DNA of 41,625 nucleotides from Echinostoma caproni (Eukaryota > Platyhelminthes > Trematoda > Plagiorchiida > Echinostomatidae): assembly GCA_900618425.1 (NCBI GenBank), contig UZAN01039849.1, positions 7,111 to 48,735 of the forward strand, in the 5' to 3' direction. Shown here piece after piece: positions 12,693 through 25,113 of the stretch (positions are counted from its first letter, which is position 1; each line of letters starts with the position of its first letter). The translations under genes were made by a program, and so were the position numbers. Below the pieces are notes generated by a model. It saw only the letters and a program-made list of their open reading frames with translations, did not search any database and was not told the origin of the DNA.

Positions 12693-12925
12693 GCCCGGTG
12701 ACCCAGCGGGTGACACGCTTGTGTTCTGCCTATGAGGTCCCGGCTTCGATCCCCAGTTGGGTCGATGGATTCGCACCGCTGGTGAGACCCAACCAGGTCG
12801 AAAAAGGTATACAGTTCTCCCTATCTTTTCAGGTCACACATCATTTCCTCTATACGATACGAATTCAATCTTTGAAATTGAATCAATTCCTCCATTACTC
12901 TCATGTAATTAAAAAAATCTCAATC
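12693..12925 (+). repeat. Second tRNA-derived SINE-like element
   Basis: The head reads like a tRNA gene: GGTGACCCAGCGGG at 12697-12710 matches an A box, CCTATGAGGTCCCGG resembles an anticodon-arm to variable-loop stretch, and GGCTTCGATCCCC at 12742-12754 is a B box. I cannot draw clean acceptor and D stems, so I do not call it a functional tRNA. Unrelated sequence and an A-rich stretch (AATTAAAAAAATC near 12906-12918) follow. Its body differs from the five-copy SINE family. The open frame across it (12656-12958) is taken to be incidental. Confidence 0.5.
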
Positions 12926-14017
12926 AAACTCGAAATTTTCATTTGCCAATTTCGATGAGATAGATGAGAAATAAAGCCGGTAGGTTTCCCTGAAAGCCAA
13001 GTACCGAGTTCAACCCCATCGTACTTACACGATTTCATTGTGATATCAGAAAACCAGTCGTTTGTATGCAGAAGCCAAAAGTAGAACGCTGACCGGAAAT
13101 TAAACATTTGCACTATATGGTCATAATACCTCGGATCTAATTGTCACTCAGACTTCTGATTTTTCATTCTATCTGTTTTCCTAATCAATGCCAGATGTTC
13201 ACTGAACAGTTCAATGAGTGAAGTGAATCAAAGTATCCGGCTGCGGAACAGATTGCAAACATTAAATATTCACGAGTAATAAAGGAAAACACCAGTGTAC
13301 ATATTTTCTTTTTATCACCAACGTAACATGTCCTTGTCTGGTAACAGTAATGGCATGGATACAATGAACATTCCGAGCAGTCATTTTAAGTACAGTTCAA
13401 TGCGTTATCAAACGACACAGGGCGTCTAAATCTACGGCAAGTCACCGTTGACATCGATTTAAGTTATTGAACACTGATTCGTGTAGACAAATATTATTAC
13501 TGTTTCGTCTCTCATCCCTCCGCTCTCCTAACGGTACAGTCTGATTCCAAACAGAACATATTGCAAAAGGAGAGCATGAACTGTCCACATTTTCCATAGA
13601 TCAAGTAGTGCTGTCTGTAGAACAAATTCGTCTTTGGAAAATCGGGGCGCTTTTCACTGGGACTGTCACACGAGAAACGATCGAACAACATTTGAATCTT
13701 GTTACCGCAGTGCCTTTCACAGATAAGAACCACACGGATATTATTTTATTTTCCTCCCACGCCTCCACCGTCAGTATTTAAACCGATGGCGCATCAAAAT
13801 GCCAGACACGCGCAAATAACTAACCGGGGATGGGTGTTGCCCGTAAAATGCGAGAGCCACTGGAGGAGCGCAACGAAATAAAGTTGAGCCGGGCAAGGGT
13901 GAAACAAACAGCCCCCATATTGTCTTCTCTGACTGTATTTACTGCCCGATAGGTTTGATGCTTGAATAAACAATGCAAGGAAGAAGTATCGGTACGACGC
14001 TGAATTGTACTGATTGA

Positions 14018-14060
<43 letters not shown>

Positions 14061-17000
14061 GGCCAAAATAGAGACATGCATACACAAGCACACACGGACA
14101 AAAACCAGGATGCCCTACGTGACGCGTTTATTGCCCATAGCGTTTCAACCAAATGTCTTTACTTCTGTGCATCGGCAATACTGCCATCGTCCACCTCCCC
14201 CGAGTCCTTGCTACACAACCACTCACGCACATTTGTGAAGCACTATTTTAGGTGTTTATACCATTTGTTTTATTCTTCAGCTGGTGTTGGAGGGGTTCAG
14301 TCAAAGCCAACACGTCTGGTCAGATCAAACCAAATGATCAGAATTGCAGTTTTCAAGTATAAAATGACTGGAATGAATTTTTCACACATCCGTGTACATC
14401 TTTTGTGAATTAACCGGTGAAGACTTTTATATTGAATGAGGATGATGTGGAACGTCAAATCCTAGTATGACCGAGATGAGAATTGTCTTACATATATAGA
14501 CCACAAACAAGAGATCAGAAGAAGTGTTGTTCGCATCAATCTCCTCGTTTATCTTGTTTTGCTTTTTACTGTGTATTATAAGAAACCCTGCTATATTTTT
14601 GTCTCCTCTTCACAGACATAAACAAACCATACGATTCAAATTAATCGGAACATATGGTTCTTCGAAAACAAATACGAAGCTATATCGTTTTTGCTGTCAG
14701 GCTGTTCGACACTTATATCCGAGTTCAAAGCAGAAACAACTGGAGTACAATATTATTAGGTACGGGAACAAGGAAACAAACGCATCAGCAAAGTTCATCT
14801 GGAATTTGTCAGGAGTAATGGGCACAAGAGTTCCTAGACGATACATTTACAAGGGGGATTCTAACAGTTCCATGCACTTGAATGCACAGATTGTTCTCAT
14901 AATCACTTTGCCGGATAAGAGCGTACTTTTAATTGAAAACACCGAAATCGGGACTGGTTGAAACTAATTAATGCACAGTCACTATGATAAATTGCATGGT
15001 GTATTGCTCGATGAGTATGGAGTCAAAGTAATCACTAATAACCCATCAACCACCTGTGTTGTGAGATACTACTTACTTGTGAGTGGTGATTTATTTCAAC
15101 GATCAAAAATCAATAAAATCACTGAGAACAATCTTCTCGGTCTCAAAAAATAGTTATTTATTGCTACATTCATTACACGTCGTGTGGACTGGAACTGCCG
15201 TGGTATGTTTTTGATTAGATTTTTGTTTTATGTATTTCAAATTACTGATGTCTCATCTGACCCTTCCACCCGTGGGATCTACCGTCTTGTGGAATTGTGA
15301 CACCTAAACCATCGAATTTTTCCGCACCTTCAGGAAAAGTCCAATCAGCATACACCAAGTAATCAAATTAGAGACTCCATGATAGACATCCGTATCTTCA
15401 TCACTCGTACATAGTTTGACGTTAAATACGGTCGTTAGTCTTCATAATTGCAAACAAACAAACTACTGACAACAGGTCACAACCGCGTAATTGCACTTCC
15501 ATTCCTACCGAGGTCGAGAATCGATGTGAATCACTTGATTAGAATAATTAAACGGTTTGGTTTGATGGCGCCGGTCTATTATGGGGTTCGATGGGCGAGA
15601 TATCAACCCCGATACTGCAATCCTATCTTGTATGCAATCGGTGGCTTTACTATCGCCCGGTTCAGTACCAGTCTGATCCTGTTCCTTTCAAGGCGGAATT
15701 TTCAATGCGGATCCGAACGATTAGAGTAACTAACCTCAAAACGTGAGGTTTTACAAGACGGTTTCCCAGCTGCGACCACTGAGAGGTGAGCGAAATGCTT
15801 TTGGGACACCAAAGACCGAATTGACAAGACACTACAGTTCTGTTCCAGAAATACGTAAAAACGGAAGCACATCACAAATTTGGCCCGTGAAAGGACCATA
15901 GTCTCTTAAATTAGGTGCAAATGTGGAGGACAAGGGGAACACATGTGCTGCAAAGTCGTCAATCCAAAGGAGAAGAATATGGCATACTAAAAATCTTGGA
16001 TGAATTTAAAAGGTAACGGGATCAGTCAAACCACGGAGTAATAAGACGGCAGTTTTATTTCGCAGTGGAGAAGAAGAACCCCTAGTAAATGAATGATCGG
16101 CAAAGGGGTTTGAGTAATAAGTTAAATGCAGGCGTATCAAGTTCGGGTAAGCTTTGCGGGGCTCTGAGGCTATAGGTCAAAACCCAGGGCATGAAAAGCT
16201 GATGTATTGTGTGATAGAACTAGATATCCCCATAGAGTTACAAACGTTTGGCACGAATGAAATGAGGGAACAACACACAATCTTAGCAAATGCTGGCGAG
16301 TGGTTCGTTTGCAAACACGGGGGCAGTGATGAAAGGACAAGCAAGCTTCATAATTCGAACCAAGAGTTCATGCATTGGAAATTTCAACTCAGTAATGTCG
16401 GCTAACATACGATCCCAAGAAATACAGTTTGCCACACTCCGCTTGCTGATGTTCACAGTGAAACACTATATTATCTTGGCCATAAACTTAGATTCATCTG
16501 CACTTCATTACACAATGACCGGGGCCATGGGAATATAATAAGCTTCAGCGGAATTCCTGGTAGGTAATCTATCGTTTAAGTTTGCTCCAGAATGGTTTCG
16601 CAATGTAGAGATTGCTAACTTCAGATGTAGGTATATCACAACTTAGATGTAAATGAAATTCAACAACCAGGAATCGTTACATTATTCTTAACTAACCGAT
16701 GTAGTTATTGGTGATTACTTCCGGTTGATCGGCGTCACAACACCGTGATGAAAAGACATTTAGCAATAACAAACTTAATTCTGTTCTCACAGATCATAGA
16801 TGCAGATGATGACTATGTCTCATGGTCAAATTTGTTGGTCGCTCAGCTACGTAGTTTCCATGGTTGTTTACGCACCGACTGTTTTGTTTATGCCAGTGAA
16901 CTGTGATTGACAATTTCGCATTTTGCTGAATAATTTGCATCACGCTTAGTGACAAAACGGACACTTGAATATCAGCTGGCTTAAGCCTAAAGGCCTTCTT

Positions 17001-18342
17001 AAGTTCACAGGGTGAATGAAGGCAATGTGAATGAAAAACTCGAAATCCGATCAAAAACCAGTGCCTCGAAAAGCCTCTAAACCTTTCATTTTTCAGTAAT
17101 ACTCTTGTTCAGGCATGTCTTACTCTGTGATCACAAACGGAGGAGGGAACAACATGTGAGCAAAAGACCTGGAAAGTGTTGTGCGGACACTTCAAAGATA
17201 TGTATATCGGTGTTATAGTACTGATCCAAATGTGAATTAAATACGAAGTCTCATCTGCAGAATACTTTGACAGTCCACACTCTACCACGTGGAAGCAACC
17301 TGTTGAAGCCGAGTTCGCAACCCACTTGCGCAAATACTGATCGCGATCGGGTACGTGCAGGATGAGGTTGTTTTTCCTCAGAAATTAAGGTACTGATCCC
17401 TTCAACTGTGCATCACTTTCAACTGATTTAAAATGAGAGCTTGTTAAAACTTCAGAATGTTCTCAGATCAGCTCTCCCCAGAGTGATGATATTCAGCATT
17501 ACTGATCAAATCCACAACTGCTTGCCGCAGAAAATGTGCACTACATGTCTCTAGTATGGTTTGTGAGATTTTGATCTGCTATTAGTTGTTTCGTGTAGTT
17601 GAAGAATATTAGCTGCTAACCATCAAGAAGTTTCTTTTTCACATTTACACACGATTACTCAGAGGGGATGTCTCGAATCTAAGTATTCCTTAGCGGCTGT
17701 AACAAATATCTGGAAAAGCTGAATTATTTTTTCCCTTCCCCTGATTAACTCTCGCGTCCACACTGCATCGATATTCTCTGCAACCATTGACCTACTGTTC
17801 ATTGAACAACCTGTTCTAAATAACCATCCTTAATCACTTTTCCTAATGAGATAATCCAAACTGTTTCCCTCTCGCATCTATCTTTCAGTCCGTGAGTCTT
17901 GTGCTGCTCTTGAAATGAAACATTTTCTCCCATGTCATATTTTCCTCAAACTTCTTTATGAATAGCAATTCAGATACTTCCAATAGTGAATGAGAAACTT
18001 ACTGAACAGTTCTTTAAATAAAAGTTAACGGTGTATACAGATCTCGTCGAAACTGAAGCAACGGGTCCCTGTGAAACACATGTGAGTTTGTGTAGGCAAA
18101 AACATTTATACTAGAGTAAATTTGTTTTCCAAATAATAAAAGGCAAACCTTGGATGGTCTTTATAGCCGTGCTTTTCCTGAATCATCAGATGCAATGATT
18201 CGGAATGTAGCGGATACTCCCTTTTCCTCAGTGGTGGTTGACCTAGACCATGATGATTTAAAAGCTAACTGAACAGAATAAAACAATTTTTATTAACAAC
18301 AAATTAGCGTTGATGATAAGCAAGATGTAAAGTTTGTGTACA
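12926..18342. other. No recognisable gene
   Basis: About 5.4 kb with no domain or mobile-element signature that I can support, apart from the CAGA microsatellite at 14.0 kb. The longest frame is 14524-14961 (+), 145 codons, with a hydrophobic start (MLFASISSFILFCFLL) that could mimic a signal peptide. No family, polyadenylation signal or exon boundary supports it. A frame at 15448-15729 is likewise unsupported. A B-box-like GAGTTCAACCCC at about 13007-13018 has no convincing A box. Confidence 0.5.
14019..14061. repeat. (CAGA)n microsatellite
   Basis: Forty-three bases of uninterrupted CAGA tetranucleotide repeat, about 10.75 units. Open frames across it on both strands encode only low-complexity peptide and are repeat artefacts. 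Confidence 0.97.
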
Positions 18343-19120
18343 CTAATAGTTGATTGGTCCGCCTTTGTTCTTTAGGACCTTTTCGAGTCTGTTTGGTATC
18401 AAATCCACCAACTTGTTATGAAGTCATTTTCTATTTTGTGGTCTATTACGTATCGCACTTTTGCGTTATCCTGAAAAATGATCACTTTCCAGACGATTTT
18501 TTTCATGAAGTTCTGGAAACATTTCCGTAAGTAGTGATGAAAATTTCCCACTATTCCTGGTGCTTTTGACTGATGTCCACCGACAAGGCTGACCATGTTT
18601 TGTTCCTGCCCAGATGAGTAATCTCGACGGGTGATAAACTCGTTCATTTCGTGGAATAAGTTCTGACCAAAAATGACTTTCTTGTGAGCCTTCCAAGGCT
18701 CGTCGCACACCATGCACTCGTCGGCGAAATAAACCGATCGCCAAAATGACGCACGACGAGATTTGAATTCTCGGGCAAAATCAGTACGCACCTGCCTTTG
18801 CTGCGCGTTCAATGCTGGCTTGACGTCAGCTGATGTATCTTAAACGTTTTCATTTTTCATTGCAGAAGGGAGTATGAATGGCGGAGAAGATCTTCCCGCT
18901 GGACAGACGAAAACAATTTTTTGCAATATTTTTTCAGAGTAATACGAAGCATGTCGTCCTCCTGTTTGGATGTACTCTGTTAACGGCCTCCAACAGCTGT
19001 TCTGGTTGTTGTTTTCCCATGGATTATCTTGTAAATTGTGCTTTTGTTAACGGTAAAGCATTGAACAAGATTTGCTAATAACAATTCCAGCTTTTGTGCT
19101 CGTGCAATTCTGCTTCTGTT
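18343..19120 (-). pseudogene. Tc1-type transposase, internally deleted
   Basis: Remnant of a Tc1/mariner-superfamily transposase, which cuts and pastes its own DNA at TA sites. Reading down the minus strand, a helix-turn-helix region near 18984-19053 contains VNKSTIYKIIHGK followed by TTTRTAVGG. A broken linker follows. The main frame (18399-18812) has RQVRTDFAREF, VYFADE (first catalytic Asp, normally FSDE) and IFQDNAKV (second catalytic Asp). A frameshift near 18425 joins to the C-terminal tail LVDLIPNRLEKVLK, then NKGGPINY and a stop at 18343-18345, which closely resembles the Tc1 C-terminus. Only about 20 codons separate the second Asp from this tail, where 70 or more are usual. The region with the third catalytic residue (the DLNPIE box) is therefore gone. 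I could not find terminal inverted repeats. It cannot be active. Confidence 0.85.
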
Positions 19121-19997
19121 CACTTTTCACTGATATAAGGGGAACTTTTGGTTTCGAGCGCTACTTGCTTCAAAAATTCAAACCTGCACACGAAAATGAC
19201 CTTGATTTCAAGGTTGACTTTGATTGAAGTGGTATTTCTCGAATTCAGTAAGTTAGATACCAAACATAGATTATTATTATAAAACTTTATTTAATGCAGT
19301 TTCTTCGGGTTGTGAAAGAATTTAATTTGGTTGTCCAATAGAGTTGCTATGAGATATATATATTAGATATTAGATAAAATAATGCCTCATAACAAATTAC
19401 CAAGATGGCAAGGTTTTATGGAAATGATTTAGGATAATTCGTGAGTTATTCCTATTAGAAAATATTGCATTGTTATACTTCATAAAGTTTGCGGTTTTCA
19501 TGTTGAGGTCATTTAATCTTGGCATCCAAGGTCAGAAACGTTTAAATGACAGTCATGCAGCCCAGAAACTACGTAGATCAAAGTAGACAAGATATAAATT
19601 ATTGTCCATACCTAAAGCATTAATATATGTGATAAATATAATGAAACTCCATTTGATCATGAAGAAAATATTTTAATGCATCACAATCGGCCAGTACCGT
19701 ACATTTGGTGATGTTGTCGGAACTCGAATTCACGAAATTTGAGTTGGGAGACGAAGCTGTTAACTGCGAACTGTGTGACCAATGAAATCTGTGCGTCACG
19801 CTCAAGTGATGATCGAATTTAAATGTTATATTCTACACATTATTCATTCAACGGACGAAAGTGATCCAAAGAGACGATCATGCTTACATTCCCTTCACCG
19901 CACCGTGGACAAATCAGCTTTCGTCATCCCCTTGCTTAGTCTATCTAGTGATGTAATCAAACGGGGTTGTCGTATATATAAATGTCACCTCTAAATG
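19121..19997. other. No recognisable gene; short inverted repeat
   Basis: AT-rich DNA flanking the Tc1 remnant. A short inverted repeat, ACCTTGA-TT-TCAAGGT, lies near 19199-19214 just upstream of the transposase and may belong to the subterminal part of the transposon, but no matching sequence was found at the other end. A TATATATATTAGATATTAGATA stretch (near 19356) is simple AT-rich DNA. Confidence 0.4.
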
Positions 19998-20145
19998 TTA
20001 GTTGGAATGCACAAAGATGCAGTTTTCAGGAAGCAGCCAATCGAAGGGCTGCCATAAAACACAATGGGGAGAGTCAGGCGGTGGTGGTGGGATTCAAACA
20101 TATCCCCAGAATGGTAATTTGGTAACGGTAACACCAGGTGGGTTC
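19998..20145 (-). repeat. tRNA-derived SINE, copy 2
   Basis: On the minus strand the head contains CTGGTGTTACCGTTACC, then ATATGTTTGAATCCC (B box) at about 20090-20104, then a run of CCACCACCACC. The body GTGTTTTATGGCAGCC, TTCGATTGGCTGC, CTGAAAACTGCAT follows the same order as the copies at 38.3 and 22.1 kb. No A-rich tail is clear. The frames crossing it are incidental. Confidence 0.7.
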
Positions 20146-22084
20146 TATGCTCAGATGGATAGCTACTTAGCTGAACCGAGTACATATTTCACGGCATTAG
20201 ACTTAAAGTGTTAAATCGTGTTCTGCGAAAGTAGTCAAAAATCTTTGGAAAACATTTTTCTAGCATCACTCGAGGTTAAAAAGTAGCACTTTACGATTGC
20301 GAAAATGAATATGCAGGCTCTAACTAAGGTAAAACAAACCGTTAGGTGACACAAAGGATGACCGAATACGTGAAGTTGATGACGCAGCTAGCAACCAGTG
20401 ATTAGATCACACGAAGCCCGGGTTAATCGTTTCTGAAACACATCATGCAAAACCGAAACGCGAAAGGTTTGATCATTACTGAGGTGGTAATTATTTTGTT
20501 ACATCGATCAGTGTTGTGTACCAGAGGTTGTTGACGCAATCCATTTAGTCATTTTGGAGTTGACCTTAAACTTCTGTTTTTGGTTTTTCGTTGCTTGCGT
20601 GTGTATGCTTCTTCATTATGGTTGAATAACTCATATGTGCGTTGTAGGTATATGCCCGCTTGTTCCAAATCAGTATTTGAGGCAAATAAACTGCGTTAAC
20701 ATTTTGCAACATTTGCCTTGTCCAGGTAATGGTGCGATGAATAAAATAAACTCAGTGTTTCAAATAACAAATCAAACAATTTGCCGAATACTTTGATGAA
20801 GTATTATTCTTATAATATATGCTTCAAACTGAAATAAAATAACCAGTTGCAAAGGTCAGACAGATATTTCAAACTGATGTGGAACTTGCGTGATCCAAGA
20901 CCTGGAGTGGAGGGTTATAAATGGATTTTGGTTGATGCTGTAGGAATCCCTCCCCACCATGCATTAGAGTTTTCAAAAGTGGATGCAGAACGCGTTAATA
21001 TATATATATATATATATATATATGTATAAAATAAACTCAGAAGTAATCCGATTGGAGTTATGCCGTTTTACTCAGCAAATCGATCAAATGGTTCCCTTAT
21101 ATTGCGTTAATAAAACTGGAACTGATTGGCTGTTTTTAATTCCATTGTAAAATTATTGATTATACGCTCATAAGTACCAGTGACTATCTGTGAAGTGGTG
21201 TCTCCTAGGTTTGTCTCAGCGGTCCCCCGGAATTTGGACTGTAAATTCACATAGTTTAGAAAGATAAGCGTATGTACCAAAATTGTAGATGATAGAACTT
21301 TTCATGGAGTTACTGTTCTAAACCTTGGAACGTCCATTAAGATGAGTGGCACATTTATCGAATTGATAGCCACATTGCACTGATATTTTATGTTCTAAGT
21401 ACAGATCACTTTCGTGATTGGCCAGCAGTGAACTTAGGTACACCTTTTACCTGTAATACATTTTTCGAATAAGTCTCTATATCGGGTCAATGGACACAAA
21501 TAAATTCATTTATCTATAACTAGAATGAATGTTATCGATATACTCAAATAGATGTATGATCATCAGAATGGCACATTTTTCACAACGATGTATTTTAAAA
21601 ACAATGTGGTCTCAACACATGAATCCTACTTGAGAGTTCTCCCTTTTCTATTCTTTTTAAACAATAAAGAGGACTAATCCGGTCACACTTGACAAAATAT
21701 CCTCACGTGAAAGGCCTTTTTTGTGAATCAAGACTCATTGATTACCACAAATTGGAGGGATCAATCTTCTGCGTATTTCGGTAAGATAATTGTAGCCATT
21801 CCGCTGATTCACTACTTTCAAAAGTTCTGTTGGGTATTTCACTGAAATTCCGTTTTTGTGTACGGCAGTTTATTTTTCTCCACATTATGATTCAGCGTAC
21901 AGTAAATCAGAACGGAACAGACGTTGAATAAAATCCGTACTACATTCAAAAGCTTTTGCTAATTATCTTTCATTATTCCGACGAGGAACTTGGTTCATCC
22001 ATGTACACAGTTTTCTTTTCCCATTGGGTTTTAAAGGAATTGCCTAGACCATCCGTTCGTTCACTTATTCCTTTCTTTTCCTTT
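20146..22084. other. No recognisable gene
   Basis: AT-rich DNA with no recognisable coding region or element, apart from the TA microsatellite at 20999-21023. Short open frames (for example 20847-21029) run into that microsatellite and are not supported. Confidence 0.5.
20999..21023. repeat. (TA)n microsatellite
   Basis: Twenty-five bases of perfect TA dinucleotide repeat, followed by GTATA. Confidence 0.95.
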
Positions 22085-22262
22085 TCTTTTGTTCTTTTTT
22101 GTTCGTTTTTAAATATAGAATGATTTAATTTCCAGGAAGATGGCAGCGGTTATTCAAAGAGCTGCCATACAACTAACAGTGAAAAATGTCGGGCAGTGGT
22201 GGTTGGATTCTAACACACGACCTTCGGGGTGATAATTGGGTGACGGTACCACCGGCACACCA
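22085..22262 (-). repeat. tRNA-derived SINE, copy 3
   Basis: On the minus strand: head GCCGGTGGTACCGTCACC near 22240-22258, then AATTATCACCCCGAAGG, then a B-box-like GTGTTAGAATCC near 22205-22216 and CACCACTGCC. The body GTTGTATGGCAGCTC, TTTGAATAACCGC and GGAAATTAAATCATT matches the copy at 38.3 kb in order and spacing. It ends in an A-rich tail, seen on the plus strand as the pyrimidine-rich run at about 22066-22115. With the 38.3 kb copy it shares the string AATTATCACCCCG between A and B boxes, which supports a common source gene. Confidence 0.75.
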
Positions 22263-23515
22263 CCGCCCAACACGAGAGCTGTTAGTAAACCCTCTAAGGT
22301 TCATGCCCTGAGCAACTTGATTGCAATGAAATTTGTGAGGATAGCTATTTTTCTTCACAGATCCCTCTGCATTAGCTACGGTTTCAAAAACCTCCATATA
22401 TGTTTATTGGCAGAAATCAATCAACAACTATATTTGTGAGCGTAGTTTCCAATTAGTTTTACTCCTTACTATCAGATCCGAAGTTTTCTCTTCAGTTCAT
22501 TGTACCTGATGAACAAAACTCTACTATGCAAACATGTTCATAGTAAACATCAACCACAATTCATTTCATACTTTAAAGTTATACTTTTCATGGTAGTCTT
22601 TATTTGAATCTACACACAAATTCACAGGTGAGCTTTTTCCAAGTTTTCATGTGATATTCGATTTTTCTTTTTTGTCGTTGTCTAAAATTAGAGACGACAA
22701 GACAGAAAACCCCGCGCTTGGGGTAAACAATACAAAAGGCTCACGTCTGTTTGGCATAGCAAAGATTCAACTGATTATTTGGATGCTAGAACCAAGAAGC
22801 ATCCGCCATTGATAAAAACATCGATTTCCATTAATTTTCTGGCTTTCAACTCTAGTATTAAGTCTGTATTCGAAGGAGCTGCTAACTTGGCTGCAAATTT
22901 AAATTGCCGCTCAAATCCCCAAGGTTTACGAAATTCAATTTGAATCTTTCTATGCGGATTATGAACGAATCGGGTTCCCCTGGTGATATTCTCATTATCC
23001 TTTTAGTATTATTATTATCATCATCTCAGATAATGATCAAACCACTAGTGCACTGAAATTATCTTTGGTTTTAATCAACGATTAACTCCCTTGCATCTGC
23101 GAGAGCACCTCTCAATGCTGATACTTAGTTGAGCGTGTAGACGAACAATGCTTGATTTATTGGAGGAAATTTAGTTTGTGTGTGTTGTTAGGTAGAGTTT
23201 GTAAAAATCACGGTACAAATAGACTCAGAACTCCAATCAGTCTGTGAAATAAACAACTTCAACTCACCCCATTTGATCACAATACTTTTAATTGCTCTCA
23301 ATAAAGGTTTCCGAAAGTTTAAAGCAAAAAGGAGAGGTTTTCATCGAGGATGTATCGTTTATAGTTTCATCGATCAATTTTTATGGAGAACTGAAAATAT
23401 ATTGACCTGTTAACTTGAGACATTCCATAGAAATACACAAATTATTTTTAATGAATAAATGTTGAGTTCTGAACATAGCACACGCGGACAGTGATAGTAA
23501 AAGTCGCGATTCGAT
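22263..23515. other. No recognisable gene
   Basis: AT-rich DNA; a short ATT/ATC triplet run lies at about 23006-23026. No coding frame or mobile element was recognised. Confidence 0.5.
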
Positions 23516-23662
23516 TGTTCACCGAGCTTGGCAGTTTGTATGTTACATCGTCACATGCTTGTGCAGTGGAAATGGAACAACAAAGACCACTTCACAAGCA
23601 CTGATGATGCTACCTCAGCAGATGACAAACGTTTGCAAAGAAATAGCCAAACTGGGCGATCA
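23516..23662. repeat. Hairpin repeat, copy B (both arms)
   Basis: The left arm at 23516-23569 (TGTTCACCGAGCTTGGC ... TGCTTGTGCAGTGG) is the reverse complement of the right-arm type. The right arm at 23587-23662 starts CCACTTCACAAGCA, contains CTGATGA at 23601-23607 and AAACGTTTGCAAA near 23628-23640, and ends near GGGCGATCA. A 17-base spacer separates them. The left arm has lost roughly 20-25 bases covering the stem II and GAAAC part. The right arm keeps the CTGATGA core but has CAAAC in place of GAAAC and a damaged stem II. The frames crossing it (23528-23756) are translations of the repeat. Confidence 0.75.
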
Positions 23663-24979
23663 GGTGAAAGCGAATTCAGTTCAACCGAGCCACGAGAACA
23701 AAACCTTACTTGTCTTGAGTCCATATAACCAAGTGAATTTTATTTTTTATAAATGAAGCCTCATAATGAGCATCCAAGAATTCTAAGCTATCATTAATTT
23801 AGGAAATGCTGGGAAAAAGGATTCGATGTTCAAAACCGCGTAGCATGAGGATGCATTTAATGGGGAAACATGTTCATAGCATTTTCTATAACACAATAAT
23901 TCGAAAGTTTTACTTCCTTCTTGGGCAATCAAATTTTAGGAATAGGGCGGTGGTCAAGGAAGCGTTACCTAGGGAAATGTACACGTGAGTAAGATGTGTG
24001 GTGAGATCGAGATTCGTGTTTGATATTCCTAAGTTGCCATTTTGACGGTCATAACCACTTGACTACTACCGCTCACACAGCGGAAACATTCAACGCAACC
24101 GACACGCACGAATTTATCATTCCGTCGATAGGGTTGATCACACTTATTCATCCTCACCGTCTGAAACTGAATGATCGATGTTTCGTATGCGTGTTACCGA
24201 ATACCAAATTCCCTCCCTCTGTTTTATTAAACTTTCGTCTGAATGTTTTTGTGTTGGTTTGACGTCTATCCTACACATGTGATAGCATTTTGCCTTAGAC
24301 TTGACGTCTGAAAGTTTGCAAAATAAAAGCATATTTTGCTAGGTTATGTTTTGATCAGCTTGCCCGAATAAAAGACCCGGCAAGGGTATAGCTCCACTAT
24401 TCCATTCCCACAACAGACACCTCACAGGGCATTTGAAAAAAATCCTGTCGATCATCTGTCCGGCATCAGGCAAAAACACCCTCACGGGAGGGAACTATTG
24501 TGCATGTCTTTCGGAAACTGCATTCACTGTATGATATTCTCGCAGTGCTAGGTTTTAACTATGACGTTTGCGTTCATATACGACCTATTTTCCAGATTCT
24601 TGTAAACGACAATAATTTCGTTATATTCTGTCCAGTTAGTTGCTTTCAATGTTCCAAGCAATGAAATTCTGAGGAAATCGGATTTCCTGTCATGACACGG
24701 TATTATTAGGTGATTGTCGCACGAACAAAATAAAAAACAACCGCAGTACTCCTTCTTTACCTGTCTTTGATGTTTGCTTGTTTACAAACCTGCTTTTCCC
24801 AAATGTAGCGTGTGTTGTGGTGTATGAATCTGGACTAAAATTGTTGTTAGGGAAATATTCATCAGTTGGGATAAGTGGTACGTTTTCATTTCCATACGTC
24901 ACTATACAAGAGTTTAACTGGACTAAATTAGGATGACACTCATTCCTTTAGCGTCCATTTTGTCTGCATTAAGTAAATG
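23663..24979. other. No recognisable gene
   Basis: No domain or known element was seen. The segment 24359-24500 is GC-richer and has several short C-rich runs, but I cannot assign it. Confidence 0.45.
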
Positions 24980-25113
24980 TAAATCAATTTTCACGATGCT
25001 AAATGTCCCAGTCAAATCATATCATGCAAACATACGAGCGGTGAGTAAGAGTGCTGAGGTTCAAACGCCAGATCGTGGAGACAATGAACCCACAGCCTAC
25101 TTCACCACAGGCC
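24980..25113 (-). repeat. tRNA-derived SINE, copy 4
   Basis: Minus strand: A-box-like TGTGGTGAAGTAGGC near 25096-25110, B-box-like GGCGTTTGAACCTC near 25058-25071, then the body GTTTGCATGATATG, ATTTGACTGGGAC and GTGAAAATTGATTTA. The body matches the 38.3 kb copy (GTTGCATGG, ATTTGATTGACC, TTGAAAATTGCAT) in order and spacing. No clear poly-A tail. Confidence 0.6.

Noticed and set aside
12693..12762. A functional tRNA gene
   Set aside because: A and B boxes are present but acceptor and D stems do not pair cleanly; SINE head is a better fit.
12996..13030. tRNA-like B box GAGTTCAACCCC
   Set aside because: No A box at suitable distance and no body shared with the SINE copies.
13794..14238. Frames encoding Cys/Ser/Val or Arg/Gln/Thr/Asp repeats
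   Set aside because: They are translations of the CAGA microsatellite.
14524..14961. Open frame of 145 codons with a signal-peptide-like start
   Set aside because: The hydrophobic start reflects T-rich DNA; the rest resembles no family and no splice or polyadenylation context was found.
18180..19260. Terminal inverted repeats of the Tc1-type element
   Set aside because: Sequences at both sides were compared by eye (including TGGTTGACCTAGACC near 18230 and the ACCTTGA/TCAAGGT hairpin near 19200) and no convincing inverted match was found.
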